Notes: generated from the letters alone by a model not told the origin. A stretch of 64,000 nt of DNA from Fusicatenibacter_A intestinipullorum (GCA_019117495.1 DWZP01000031.1:212741-276740), one strand, 5' to 3'. Positions 51,831-61,123 are shown, counted from the stretch's first letter. Numbers and translations: made by a program.

Positions 51831-51856
51831 AACACCGGTAAAAACGGTGTTTTTTA
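51831..51856 (+). terminator. Terminator after carD
   Basis: AACACCG pairs with CGGTGTT, then a T-rich tract. Confidence 0.85.
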
Positions 51857-51934
51857 TTTTTTATACTGTTTTTGCCAGCTGATTTGTAGTACAATAAACA
51901 TAATCCCTAATTATACCCTGAAGGAGGTGAGAAA

Positions 51935-53065
51935 ATGTTAAACAGAGTGCTGCGGATTACAATAGTCGTTGTTTTTGCTGTTACCGGACTTATACTTACA
52001 GAATATTTACTGCCTTATATTTCGGATTACTTTGATTACAAATTTTATGGCAACGGCTTTTTCGGCATTGCTTTTACAACAATCGTATCAGGCAGTGTCG
52101 GAATTTTTGTTTTTGGCAGTATGGGCATGGCACTGGCGCCTGTTATTATCCGTAAAATGACGAGCTGGACGGAGAAAATTGCCATTTTGCTGGCACGTGT
52201 TCCTACCAGCGACATCATGGTAATAACCTTCGGTATTGCCATCGGCCTTGTGCTGGCCAACCTTTTGGGCGGGCCTTTTTCGCATCTGCCGATTATTGGA
52301 CCGTATATCCCGCTTATTTTCAGCGTAGTGCTTTCCATGGTCGGCGCCAAGGTAGCTTTGCGCAAGCATCAGGATATTGTGGGCTTTTTTGACAGGAGCC
52401 TGCCGTCGCTGAAAGGCGCGGTTAAACCTGCCGCCGTTAAAGACGCTTATGACAGCGACCGCGTTTACTGCGACAATAAGCTGCTTGATACAAGCGTAAT
52501 TATTGACGGCCGTATCGGCGATATTTTAAAAACAGGCTTTTTGGAAGGCTTTATGATAGTGCCTAAATTCGTTATCCGCGAATTGCAGACACTGGCCGAT
52601 TCTTCTGACGGCTTAAAACGCGGCAAGGGCAGGCGCGGGCTCGATTTGCTCCATGAAATACAAATAGAGAACCCGGAGCGTGTTTTTGTTGACGATACCG
52701 ATTATCCGGAACTGGAAGGCGTTGATGCCAAGCTGGTGAAGCTGGCTCAGCAAAAACAGTGGATTATTGTAACCAATGATTTTAACTTGAACAAAGTGGC
52801 AGAAATTCAGGGCATTGATGTTTTAAACATTAACGACCTGGCCAACGCCGTTAAGCAGATGGTTGTGCCCGGCGAAAACATTAACGTGTTTTTGCTGCGC
52901 GAAGGCAAGGAAGCAGGGCAGGCTATTGCTTATTTTGAAGACGGCACAATGATAGTTGTCGATAACGGCAGACGCTTTATCGGTTCTTCCGTAATGGCGG
53001 AGGTTACTTCCGTATTGCAGACTTCTGCCGGGCGCATGGTTTTTGCCAAAGTTGCTAACAGGTGA
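51935..53065 (+). CDS. yacL: PIN/TRAM domain membrane protein, YacL-like
   Basis: A 376-residue protein with four N-terminal hydrophobic segments (about residues 5-145), a PIN nuclease domain from about 185 (KLLDTSVIIDGRIGDIL, with conserved Asp, and VTNDFNLNKVA near 275), and a C-terminal TRAM domain (about 305-365) that likely binds RNA. The family is conserved beside ispD in Firmicutes and cyanobacteria; the target RNA is not known. The ATG at 51935 has AAGGAGGTG. Confidence 0.92.
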   Translation: MLNRVLRITIVVVFAVTGLILTEYLLPYISDYFDYKFYGNGFFGIAFTTIVSGSVGIFVFGSMGMALAPVIIRKMTSWTEKIAILLARVPTSDIMVITFGIAIGLVLANLLGGPFSHLPIIGPYIPLIFSVVLSMVGAKVALRKHQDIVGFFDRSLPSLKGAVKPAAVKDAYDSDRVYCDNKLLDTSVIIDGRIGDILKTGFLEGFMIVPKFVIRELQTLADSSDGLKRGKGRRGLDLLHEIQIENPERVFVDDTDYPELEGVDAKLVKLAQQKQWIIVTNDFNLNKVAEIQGIDVLNINDLANAVKQMVVPGENINVFLLREGKEAGQAIAYFEDGTMIVVDNGRRFIGSSVMAEVTSVLQTSAGRMVFAKVANR

Positions 53066-53070
53066 TTTGT

Positions 53071-54270
53071 ATGGATAAACTTACGGTTATTGTGCCTGCC
53101 GCCGGTGCGGGAAAAAGGCTTGGCCTCGGCAAAAACAAAGTGTTTGCCATGCTGGGCGGGCTGCCGCTTTTAGTGCAGTGCCTGCGCATGATAAACGATA
53201 CCGGCATGGCGGATAAAACCATTATCGCCGCAGGCGCAGCTGAAATTGACGAGATAAATGAAATGCTTGCCAGATACCGGGACTTTTTTCCGCTTCTTGA
53301 TACAGCAGTTGTGGCGGGCGGCGCGGAACGCACCGACAGCGTGAAAAATGCGCTTGCCTTAACCGGCAGCGGCGGTTTTATTGCCGTGCATGACGGCGCA
53401 CGCCCTTTTGCCGGCAAAGAGGTGTTTGAACGCACTTTGAAAGCTGCCGTAAAATATGGGGCAGCCATAGCGGCGGTGCCGGTAAAAAATACTATAAAAC
53501 TTATTGATGAAAACGGCTTTGTTGCCGGTACACCGCAGCGCAGCCTGCTGAGTGCCGTGCAGACGCCGCAGATTTTTAAGGCGGAACTTTTGCACCGCGC
53601 TTACGGCAGCGAAAACCTGCGCGGCGCGGCAGTAACTGACGACGCTTCGCTGGTGGAGCGTTTGGGAGTAAAAGTTGCCGTTGCTGAAGGAAGTTACGAA
53701 AACATTAAAATTACCACGCCGGAAGATTTGCTTTTGGCAGAAAAAATTTGTGCAGACAGGGGAATGGCTATGCAGCAGGAAATAAAAGTTCCGCAGTTTA
53801 GGGTAGGCACAGGCTTTGATGTGCACTGCCTTACGGAAAACCGCAAACTTATTTTGTGCGGGGTTGAAGTGCCTTATGAACTTGGCCTTGACGGGCACAG
53901 CGATGCTGACGTTGCCGTACATGCTTTAATGGATGCTCTTTTGGGGGCGGCTGCTCTTGGCGATATCGGCAGGCATTTTCCCGATACCGACGAGCGCTTT
54001 AAAGGTGCGGACAGCATGAAGCTGCTGGCGCATGTCATTGCGCTTTTAAAGGAGCGATGTTGGCACGTAAACAATGCGGATGTAACAATCATTGCGCAAA
54101 GGCCAAAACTTGCCGGATTTATTCCGCAGATGCGGGCTAACCTTGCGGCGGCGCTTGAACTTGGCGAAGACGCCGTAAACGTAAAAGCTACAACAACCGA
54201 AAAGCTGGGCTTTACCGGGCGCGGTGAAGGCATTGCCGCAGAAGCCTGCGTAAGCCTGATTAAAATATGA
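53071..54270 (+). CDS. ispDF: Bifunctional IspD-IspF of the MEP pathway
   Basis: A 399-residue fusion of two enzymes. Residues 1-232 are 2-C-methylerythritol-4-phosphate cytidylyltransferase, with PAAGAGKRLGLGKNKVF at 9-25 and HDGARPF near 111. Residues 243-399 are MECDP synthase, with the zinc ligands D250 and H252 in the FDVH motif, GHSDADV near 277, and the ATTTEKLGFTGRGEGI motif. IspDF fusions are known in alphaproteobacteria and some others. The ATG at 53071 follows AGGTGA; the upstream GTG overlaps yacL. IspE, the middle enzyme, is encoded separately at 25.6 kb. Confidence 0.95.
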   Translation: MDKLTVIVPAAGAGKRLGLGKNKVFAMLGGLPLLVQCLRMINDTGMADKTIIAAGAAEIDEINEMLARYRDFFPLLDTAVVAGGAERTDSVKNALALTGSGGFIAVHDGARPFAGKEVFERTLKAAVKYGAAIAAVPVKNTIKLIDENGFVAGTPQRSLLSAVQTPQIFKAELLHRAYGSENLRGAAVTDDASLVERLGVKVAVAEGSYENIKITTPEDLLLAEKICADRGMAMQQEIKVPQFRVGTGFDVHCLTENRKLILCGVEVPYELGLDGHSDADVAVHALMDALLGAAALGDIGRHFPDTDERFKGADSMKLLAHVIALLKERCWHVNNADVTIIAQRPKLAGFIPQMRANLAAALELGEDAVNVKATTTEKLGFTGRGEGIAAEACVSLIKI

Positions 54271-54286
54271 CGCATTTAACAGATTA

Positions 54287-54295
54287 TGCTATAAT
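54287..54295 (+). promoter_or_regulatory. Extended -10 promoter of gltX
   Basis: TGCTATAAT, with the TG element of extended -10 sites, 34 bases before the gltX ATG. Confidence 0.45.
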
Positions 54296-54328
54296 ATAAA
54301 AGATTAATTTTTTGGAGGAATGAGTTTG

Positions 54329-55804
54329 ATGGCTAATGAAGTTAGAGTAAGATTTGCGCCCAGTCCTACCGGGCCTTTCCATATCGGCGGCGCACGCAGC
54401 GCACTGTTTAACTGGCTGTTTGCCCGCAAAATGGGCGGCAAAATGATTTTGCGTATTGAAGATACCGACCTTGAGCGTTCCAGCCGTGAAAGCGAAGAAA
54501 ATATTAAGGCAGCTTTAAAATGGCTTGGCATGGATTGGGACGAAGGTATTGACGTAGGCGGCGAAAACGGCCCTTACCGCCAGACTGAACGCCTGGAAAT
54601 TTATAAGAAATATACCGATAAACTGCTGGCAGAAGGCAAGGCATATTACTGCTACTGCACCGATGAAGAACTGGAAGCGGAACGCCAGGCTTTGCTTGCC
54701 GAAGGCAAAATGCCGCGCTACATGGGCAAATGCCGCCATTTAACGCCGGAACAGATTGAAAAATATAAAGCCGAAGGCAGAAAACCGACCGTGCGTTTTA
54801 AAGTGCCTGCCGACAAACAGATTTTAGTGCGCGACATGGTACGCGGCGATGTTGTGTTCGATTCCAACGGCATCGGCGATTTTGTTATCGTTAAATCCGA
54901 CGGCATCCCGACTTATAACTATGCCGTTGTTATCGACGATTCTTTAATGCATATCACCCATGTTATCCGCGCTGAGGAACATCTTTCCAACACTCCGCGC
55001 CAGTGCCTTATTTATGACGCACTTGGCTTTGAACAGCCTACCTTCGGGCATATTTCCCTTATTCTCGGCAAGGACCACACCAAAATGTCCAAACGCCACG
55101 GTGCAACTTCCGTAGACCAGTACCGCCAGCTCGGCTATCTGCCGGAAGCCATTGACAACTTCCTGGCACTTCTTGGCTGGGCGCCTAACAGTGAACAGGA
55201 AATTTTCAGCATGGACGAACTCGTTAAAGAGTTCAGCATGGACCATGTTGCCAAGAACCCGGCTGTATTCGATATTGACAAACTGAACTGGATTAACCAG
55301 CATTACATGCGCAAACTGAGCCGCGACGAGTTTTACGAAGCAGCTAAACCGCATATGATTAAAAAAGGCTTTATTAACGGTGAAGAATACGGCGACAAGC
55401 TGGAATGGCTGAAAGATGTTGTTGCCACTGCGCAGCAGCACGTATCTTACGCAGCACAGGTGCCGGATGATGTTGCCATGTACTTTACCGATAATTTTGA
55501 TTTTGAAAATGACGATGCCAAAAACGTGCTTTTGGCAGAAACCGTACCGGAAGTAATCCGTCTGCTGTTTGACAAACTGCCGAAGCTGGAAGTTTTGGAC
55601 GGTCCTTCCGTAAAGGCAACTTTTAAGGCTATCCAGAAAGAAACCAAACTGGGCGGCAAAAACGTGTTCATGCCTATCCGCGTAGCGCTTACCGGCAACC
55701 AGCACGGGCCGGAACTTGCGGAAATGGTTCCGCTTCTGGGCCTTGCACGCACCGTAAGCCGCATTAAAAACAGCCTTGATAAAGTTGGGGTTAAGTTATA
55801 TTAA
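54329..55804 (+). CDS. gltX: Glutamyl-tRNA synthetase
   Basis: A 491-residue class I synthetase. The HIGH-type motif is PSPTGPFHIGGARSALFN near residue 11 and the KMSKS-type motif is KMSKRHGA near 255. As in most Firmicutes it may also charge tRNA-Gln with Glu for GatCAB; this is inference. The ATG at 54329 is favoured over the ATG at 54320, which is only one base after the GGAGG site. A cysE gene, usual between gltX and cysS in Bacillus, is absent. Confidence 0.95.
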   Translation: MANEVRVRFAPSPTGPFHIGGARSALFNWLFARKMGGKMILRIEDTDLERSSRESEENIKAALKWLGMDWDEGIDVGGENGPYRQTERLEIYKKYTDKLLAEGKAYYCYCTDEELEAERQALLAEGKMPRYMGKCRHLTPEQIEKYKAEGRKPTVRFKVPADKQILVRDMVRGDVVFDSNGIGDFVIVKSDGIPTYNYAVVIDDSLMHITHVIRAEEHLSNTPRQCLIYDALGFEQPTFGHISLILGKDHTKMSKRHGATSVDQYRQLGYLPEAIDNFLALLGWAPNSEQEIFSMDELVKEFSMDHVAKNPAVFDIDKLNWINQHYMRKLSRDEFYEAAKPHMIKKGFINGEEYGDKLEWLKDVVATAQQHVSYAAQVPDDVAMYFTDNFDFENDDAKNVLLAETVPEVIRLLFDKLPKLEVLDGPSVKATFKAIQKETKLGGKNVFMPIRVALTGNQHGPELAEMVPLLGLARTVSRIKNSLDKVGVKLY

Positions 55805-55816
55805 GGAGCAATTACT

Positions 55817-57259
55817 ATGGCTATTAAAGTTTATAATACGCTCACCAAAAAGAAAGAAGAATTTGTGCCTCTGCATCCCGGCAAAGCCTATATGTATGTT
55901 TGCGGAGTTACGCCGTACAACCATCCCCATATCGGCAACGCACGCCCCTTTGTAACCTGGGACGTTATACGCCGTTTTTTGGAGCATGAAGGCTATGACA
56001 TTCTGCATGTGCAGAATTTTACCGATGTTGACGATAAAATCATCAATACGGCCAACAAGGAAGGCGTGCAGTGGAGCGACATCTGCGGGCGTTATATCGA
56101 CGCTTATTTTGAAGTAATGGATAAGCTGAACGTGCGCCGCGCGCATGTTTACCCGCGCGTTTCCGAGCATATGCAGGAAATTATTAATGTTGTACAGACC
56201 CTTATTGATAAAGGCTATGCCTATGAGCTTGACGGAGACGTATATTACAGCGTTGAAAAGTTTGACCGCTACGGCGAACTTTCCGGACGCAAGCTGGAAG
56301 ATATGATGGCCGGCGCCCGCGTTGACGTTAACGACAAAAAGCATAACCCGTTTGATTTTGCGCTGTGGAAAGCAGCCAAACCCGGCGAACCGTACTGGGA
56401 AAGCCCGTGGGGCAACGGACGCCCAGGCTGGCATATTGAATGCTCTGCCATGAGCATGAAATACCTTGGCGAAAGCTTCGATTTCCACGGCGGCGGCAGC
56501 GACCTTATTTTCCCGCACCACGAAAACGAAATTGCCCAGTCCGAAGGCTGCACCGGCGTGCATCCGTTTGTACGCTACTGGCTGCATAACGGTTTTATTA
56601 CCGTTAACGAAGAAAAAATGTCCAAATCGCTTGGCAACTTCTTTACCGTTGCCGATATTCTGGAACACTTCGAGCCGGAAACACTGCGCTTTTTCATTCT
56701 TTCCACGCATTACCGCAGCCCGCTGGATTTCAGCGACGAGCGCCTGAAGGAAGCACAGCGCAGCCTGGCACGTTTAAAAACCGCACAGGACAATTTAAAA
56801 GAACTGGCTCAGCTTATCAGCGGCGGCCCGACGGAAACCAGCAAAGCGCTTTACGCAAAACTGGAAGAACTGCGCAGCGGCTTTATGGAAGCAATGAGCG
56901 ATGATTTCAATACTGCGCTTGCCATCAGCTTTATGTTTGAACTGGCAAAAGAAATTAATATTTATTATCAGCATATCAGCACCGGCAGCGAAAAACCGGA
57001 CGGAAAGCTGGTTGAAAATATGGAAAAACTGTTTGCAGAGTTCTGCGGTATTATAGGCGTATTGGAAACTTCCGCACAGCCTGCGGCAGAAAAAGATGCT
57101 TCGCTTGAAGACAAGCTGATTGAAACAGTTGTAAGCCTGCGTCAGGAAGCGCGTGCAGCTAAAAATTACGCTCAGGCAGACGCACTGCGCAATGCTTTAA
57201 CTGGCCTCGGCATTGTGCTTGAGGACACTCCGCAGGGAGTACGGTGGAAAAAACAGTGA
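55817..57259 (+). CDS. cysS: Cysteinyl-tRNA synthetase
   Basis: A 480-residue class I synthetase with the HIGH-type motif PHIGNARPF near residue 38, the zinc-site YVCGVTPYN cysteine near 28, GWHIECSAMS near 205, HHENEIAQSEG near 234 and KMSKSLGN near 270. The start has AAGGAG. Its last 16 bases overlap the mrnC start. Confidence 0.96.
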   Translation: MAIKVYNTLTKKKEEFVPLHPGKAYMYVCGVTPYNHPHIGNARPFVTWDVIRRFLEHEGYDILHVQNFTDVDDKIINTANKEGVQWSDICGRYIDAYFEVMDKLNVRRAHVYPRVSEHMQEIINVVQTLIDKGYAYELDGDVYYSVEKFDRYGELSGRKLEDMMAGARVDVNDKKHNPFDFALWKAAKPGEPYWESPWGNGRPGWHIECSAMSMKYLGESFDFHGGGSDLIFPHHENEIAQSEGCTGVHPFVRYWLHNGFITVNEEKMSKSLGNFFTVADILEHFEPETLRFFILSTHYRSPLDFSDERLKEAQRSLARLKTAQDNLKELAQLISGGPTETSKALYAKLEELRSGFMEAMSDDFNTALAISFMFELAKEINIYYQHISTGSEKPDGKLVENMEKLFAEFCGIIGVLETSAQPAAEKDASLEDKLIETVVSLRQEARAAKNYAQADALRNALTGLGIVLEDTPQGVRWKKQ

Positions 57260-57714
57260 AGTTTGAACAGTATAAATTAGTGAAAGAACATGCTCTGGCA
57301 GCCGTGCAGGCTGCCGGAGTTTCTTTACCGGAAGCAGGCAGCATGAACCCCGTGCTTCTGGCGTATGTGGGCGATGTGGTTTTTTCGCTGTATGTACGCC
57401 TGCGCTTTCTGGCAGCATCAAGCCATGTGCGTGTTATACACGATTTAAGCTCCAAAGCGGTATCGGCCGTGTATCAGGCCAAGGCTCTGGCGGCTTTGAT
57501 GGATACGCTTAACGAACAGGAACTGGCCGTTGTAAAACGCGGGCGCAATACAAAATCTTCCGTGCCCAAAAGTGCCAGCGTGCACGAATACCGTATGAGC
57601 ACGGCTTTTGAAGCACTTATTGGCTGGCTGTTTTTAAACAACGAAGATGAACGCCTGGAAACAATTATGGAACAGGCTTTTAATATCATTATTGATGATT
57701 TTAAGACAAAATGA
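57244..57714 (+). CDS. mrnC: Mini-ribonuclease III
   Basis: A 156-residue RNase III catalytic domain without a dsRNA-binding domain. The catalytic motif appears as NPVLLAYVGDVVFSLYVR near residue 35 and FEALIGWLFL near 123. In Bacillus it matures 23S rRNA ends. The GTG start at 57244 lies inside cysS and has AGGGAG upstream; an overlapping cysS-mrnC pair is common in Firmicutes. Confidence 0.92.
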   Translation: MEKTVKFEQYKLVKEHALAAVQAAGVSLPEAGSMNPVLLAYVGDVVFSLYVRLRFLAASSHVRVIHDLSSKAVSAVYQAKALAALMDTLNEQELAVVKRGRNTKSSVPKSASVHEYRMSTAFEALIGWLFLNNEDERLETIMEQAFNIIIDDFKTK

Positions 57715-57722
57715 GGTAAAAT

Positions 57723-58421
57723 ATGCAGGTAAAATTAGTAAGGCATACGCCGGAACCTGAAAAGACCGTTGCCATGAGCGCGCGTCTTTGCTATTCTCCT
57801 ATCGGTGCGGCGCAGCTTGAAGAAAAAATTTCCGATGAACAGGCAGCTGCCCTGGTGCGCAAACTTGTTTCAATGGGGCATTTTTCCACTCTGGAACATG
57901 TTACCTTTACCTTTGCCATTGAAGGCGTTTCGCGCGTTTTAACGCATCAGCTTGTGCGCCACCGCATTGCTTCTTATTCGCAGCAGTCGCAGCGTTATGT
58001 TAAAGAACATAATTTTGAGGTAATTATGCCTCCTTCCGTTGCGGCCAAACCGGAAGCAAAAGCTGAGTTTGAAGATTTAATGCAGAAGCTGCAGGATGCC
58101 TACAATAAATTTACGGAAATGGGCATTCCGGCAGAGGACGCGCGTTATGTGCTGCCTAATGCGGCGGAAACAAAAATCGTCTGCACTTTTAATGCCCGCT
58201 CGCTGCTGAACTTTTTCAGCCTGCGCTGCTGTATGCGTGCGCAGTGGGAAATCCGCGCGCTGGCGGAAAAGATGCTGGCAGAATGCAAGCGCGTTGCGCC
58301 TGTTATTTTTGAAAATGCCGGCCCGACCTGCGTAAGCGAAGGCATTTGCCGCGAAGGTGCCATGAGCTGCGGACGCCTTGAAGCTATTTTAAAAGCTAAA
58401 AAAGCCGCAGAAAAAAACTAA
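57723..58421 (+). CDS. thyX: Flavin-dependent thymidylate synthase
   Basis: A 232-residue FAD-dependent enzyme that makes dTMP from dUMP using methylene-THF as carbon source and NADPH as reductant. The ThyX motif is RHRIASYSQQSQRY at about residue 79. It is unrelated to ThyA, and none is seen in this window. The dUMP supplier ComEB and the folate-linked GlyA are in the same window. It lies between mrnC and rlmB, a place not filled by thyX in Bacillus. Confidence 0.95.
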   Translation: MQVKLVRHTPEPEKTVAMSARLCYSPIGAAQLEEKISDEQAAALVRKLVSMGHFSTLEHVTFTFAIEGVSRVLTHQLVRHRIASYSQQSQRYVKEHNFEVIMPPSVAAKPEAKAEFEDLMQKLQDAYNKFTEMGIPAEDARYVLPNAAETKIVCTFNARSLLNFFSLRCCMRAQWEIRALAEKMLAECKRVAPVIFENAGPTCVSEGICREGAMSCGRLEAILKAKKAAEKN

Positions 58422-58431
58422 AGGTGAAGTT

Positions 58432-59178
58432 ATGAAAGAAGAATTTATTGCCGGAAGAAACCCCGTTGCAGAGGCTTTGCGCAGCGGACGCGCGCTGAAT
58501 AAAGTAATGGTTCAGGACGGTGCGAGGGGCGTAACGGAAATTATTGCCGCAGCCAGGGAAAAAGGCGTGGCGGTGGAATTTGTTAAAAGCGATAAACTTG
58601 ATAAACTTGCACAGGGAGTGCGCCATCAGGGCGTGGTTGCTTATGCTGCGCCGGTAGAGTTTAAAACTCTGGAGGACGCGCTTAAAAAAGCTGCCGCTAA
58701 GGGCGAAGCCCCGTTTTTGCTGCTGCTTGACGAACTGCAGGACCCGCAGAACCTTGGCGCGCTTATCCGCACGGCAGACGCGGCCGGTGTGCATGGCATT
58801 CTGCTGCCGAAACGCCGCAGCTGCCCGCTGAATGCCGTTGTTGCCAAAATTTCCGCCGGTGCGGTGGAATATGTGCCGGTTATACAAATAGGCAATATTG
58901 TGCAGCAGCTTAAAGATTTGAAAAAACAGGGATTTTGGGTTGCCGGTGCCGATATGGACGGCGGGCCCTACACCAAAGCCAATTTAACCGGGCCGCTGGT
59001 GCTGGTTATCGGCGCGGAAGGCAAAGGGCTCGGACGGCTTGTTAAGGAAAACTGCGATATTATCGTCAGCCTGCCGATGCAGGGCGGCGTAAATTCGCTT
59101 AATGCAGCGGCGGCGGGAGCCGTTTTGATGTATGAGGTTGTGCGCCAGCGCGGGCAAGAGGCGGCAAAAAATGCGTGA
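58432..59178 (+). CDS. rlmB: 23S rRNA 2'-O-methyltransferase, SpoU family (RlmB/TrmH)
   Basis: A 248-residue SPOUT methyltransferase. The N-terminal substrate-binding domain begins EEFIAGRNPVAEAL, and the catalytic domain has the knot motifs DELQDPQNLGALIRTADAAG near residue 99, LVIGAEGKGLGRLV near 190, and LPMQGGVNSLNAAAAGAV near 214. It probably makes Gm2251 of 23S rRNA. It overlaps the next gene by eight bases. Confidence 0.92.
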   Translation: MKEEFIAGRNPVAEALRSGRALNKVMVQDGARGVTEIIAAAREKGVAVEFVKSDKLDKLAQGVRHQGVVAYAAPVEFKTLEDALKKAAAKGEAPFLLLLDELQDPQNLGALIRTADAAGVHGILLPKRRSCPLNAVVAKISAGAVEYVPVIQIGNIVQQLKDLKKQGFWVAGADMDGGPYTKANLTGPLVLVIGAEGKGLGRLVKENCDIIVSLPMQGGVNSLNAAAAGAVLMYEVVRQRGQEAAKNA

Positions 59179-59683
59179 GTGGCTTATTGTTGACGGTTAC
59201 AACGTAATAAACAACTGGAACGATTTTAAGAAAATCCGCAGTGAAAATTTGGAGCACGCACGCGATTTGCTGCGCGAAAAAATTGCCGAATACGTAGCCT
59301 TTAAAGGTTATCTGGGGCTTGTTGTATTTGACGCGCAGGAAGTGCAGGGCAGCAGTGAAGAAGAAAACTACGGCGCTGTAACCGTTATTTATACTGATGA
59401 AGGCGAAACGGCAGATTCGTGGATTGAACGCAAAACCTATGAGCTGAACAGAAACGGCGACAAGGTATTTGTTGTTACCAGCGACTACGCCGAACAGATT
59501 AATATACTCGGCAGCGGCGCTTACCGCATTTCGGCGCGTGAGTTCCGCGAAGAATACAAACGCGCCAAAAAACAGATAGAAGAAAAAGTGCATGCTTCGG
59601 CAGGCGGCCTGGGGCGCAATGAACTTGGCGGAAGGCTGCATGAGCATGTGCGCGCACATTTTGAAAAACTGCGCCGCCGGTAA
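59171..59683 (+). CDS. yacP: NYN-domain RNase, YacP/Rae1 family
   Basis: A 170-residue PIN-like nuclease domain protein beginning MREWLIVDGYNVINNW, with the catalytic Asp in DGYNV and later VTSDYAEQ near residue 106. Bacillus Rae1 cleaves mRNA on the ribosome. The ATG at 59171 lies in the end of rlmB and fits the family start; an upstream ATG-like codon at 59132 would add 13 residues and lies within rlmB. The next gene, sigH, has its own promoter. Confidence 0.88.
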   Translation: MREWLIVDGYNVINNWNDFKKIRSENLEHARDLLREKIAEYVAFKGYLGLVVFDAQEVQGSSEEENYGAVTVIYTDEGETADSWIERKTYELNRNGDKVFVVTSDYAEQINILGSGAYRISAREFREEYKRAKKQIEEKVHASAGGLGRNELGGRLHEHVRAHFEKLRRR

Positions 59684-59684
59684 A

Positions 59685-59714
59685 TTGACGCGCCCGAAAG
59701 AAATATTGTATAAT
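59685..59714 (+). promoter_or_regulatory. Promoter of sigH
   Basis: TTGACG (59685-59690), 18-base spacer, TATAAT (59709-59714), 43 bases before the start. Confidence 0.75.
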
Positions 59715-59756
59715 TAAAGCACTTATCTTATAAAGAAATTAACGGAGGGCGTTCAG

Positions 59757-60488
59757 ATGAGCGCAGAAACACCGACTAATCCATACAGCGCTTTTGAAAA
59801 AATGACCGATGAGGAAGTTGTTTTAAAAGCGAAGGAAGACAATGTGCTGGCTCAGGAATATTTGCTGCACAAATACCGTAAATTTGTGCGTGCCAAAGCC
59901 AGAAGTTATTTTTTAATAGGGGCGGAACGCGAGGACATTATCCAGGAAGGCATGATAGGCCTTTATAAAGCGATCCGCGATTTTAAAGGGGACAAACTTT
60001 CAAGCTTCCGCGCTTTTGCGGAGCTTTGCGTAACAAGGCAGATTATTACCGCCATTAAAACGGCAACACGGCAGAAGCATATACCGCTTAATTCGTATGT
60101 ATCGCTCAATAAGCCTATTTACGAGGAAGATTCCGACCGCACGCTGATGGACGTGGTTTCGGGAGTAAAGGTTGCCAACCCCGAAGATATGATTATCAGC
60201 CGCGAGGAATTTGTCGATATCGAAAATAAAATGAACAATATTTTGAGCGACCTTGAATGGCGCGTGCTGATAAGCTATCTTGACGGCAAATCGTATCAGG
60301 AAATTGCAACCGAACTGAACCGCCATATCAAGTCCATCGACAACGCTTTGCAGAGAGTAAAACGCAAGCTTGAAAAATATATTACCAGCGAAGGCAGCGG
60401 CACCGATTTAAGCAGCGTTTATTCCGGACTGCTTGCCATGGACCCCAGCGAGCGTTTTGCCAGCCGCAGCCTGAAAAACAAGCGCTGA
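59757..60488 (+). CDS. sigH: RNA polymerase sigma factor SigH (Spo0H-like)
   Basis: A 243-residue sigma-70 group member of the SigH/30 type. Region 2 has EREDIIQEGMIGLYKAIRDF near residue 62 and the -10 recognition segment FRAFAELCVTRQII; region 4 has the helix-turn-helix with YLDGKSYQEIATELNRHIKSI near 178. In sporulating Firmicutes it starts sporulation and competence; in non-sporulating Negativicutes it is kept with less clear roles. The C-terminal 25 residues are an extension. The start has GGAGGG. Usually rpmG-secE-nusG follow; here they do not. Confidence 0.92.
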   Translation: MSAETPTNPYSAFEKMTDEEVVLKAKEDNVLAQEYLLHKYRKFVRAKARSYFLIGAEREDIIQEGMIGLYKAIRDFKGDKLSSFRAFAELCVTRQIITAIKTATRQKHIPLNSYVSLNKPIYEEDSDRTLMDVVSGVKVANPEDMIISREEFVDIENKMNNILSDLEWRVLISYLDGKSYQEIATELNRHIKSIDNALQRVKRKLEKYITSEGSGTDLSSVYSGLLAMDPSERFASRSLKNKR

Positions 60489-60510
60489 GAGCGTTAATAT
60501 TGAAACAGAA

Positions 60511-60552
60511 AATAACATCGTTTAGAAATTTCTGAATGATGTTATTTTTTTT
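60511..60552 (+). terminator. Terminator after sigH
   Basis: AATAACATC pairs with GATGTTATT, then eight T residues. Confidence 0.85.
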
Positions 60553-60629
60553 AGAGGATTTTGCGCCTTGACAGCGAATATATTTTTTACAAAGTAAAAA
60601 GTCCGTAAAATTTAAGGGAGGTAATACAA

Positions 60630-61091
60630 ATGAATCAGGTAGAGGAATTTGAAAAAGTAGTTGAAGAAGCTAAAAACCAGCCGGTGAAGGTGGTTGTTGT
60701 AACAGGCAAACCCGGCAGCGGCAAAAGTAAAGTTTTAAGAGAAGCGGCAGCAGACAAAAAATGGGATTATATTGATTGCCGCCTTTTGATTACCGAACAG
60801 TTTTTGGAAATTCCTCCCGCAGAACGCAGGGACAAAGCAGCTGTAATGATGGGTGAAATTCTGGATACCTATAATTCTGATGTTATTTTGCTGGACCGTC
60901 TGCAAACTTTGTTTGTTCCGGTGTTCCATATTGATATTGCCGAACTTTTGGCAAAACTCAGTGAAAAATATGTTATTGTAACGGCATGGCCCGGATACAT
61001 GGAAGACGGCAATCTCTGCTATGATAAATTTGACGGTACCGAGTCCATCCGTATCAGCGCCGAGGGCTTTACCCTCTGGAATGTAGACTGA
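60630..61091 (+). CDS. Small P-loop ATPase resembling BrxF of type 3 BREX
   Basis: A 153-residue soluble protein. It has Walker A GKPGSGKS at residues 26-33 and Walker B with DVILLD at 84-89, then a WPG motif (TAWPGYMEDG near 116). A segment LLITEQFLEIPPAERRDKA between them, the spacing of the motifs and overall length match BrxF, the P-loop component of type 3 BREX phage-defence systems; this is my recall of the family, not a search result. No other BREX gene is nearby. GGGAGGTAAT precedes the ATG. It stands alone between sigH and pfkA. A generic AAA+ or tRNA-linked P-loop protein cannot be ruled out. Confidence 0.7.
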   Translation: MNQVEEFEKVVEEAKNQPVKVVVVTGKPGSGKSKVLREAAADKKWDYIDCRLLITEQFLEIPPAERRDKAAVMMGEILDTYNSDVILLDRLQTLFVPVFHIDIAELLAKLSEKYVIVTAWPGYMEDGNLCYDKFDGTESIRISAEGFTLWNVD

Positions 61092-61123
61092 AAGTTGTTT
61101 TATAAATAAGTGCGGGGGTTATC

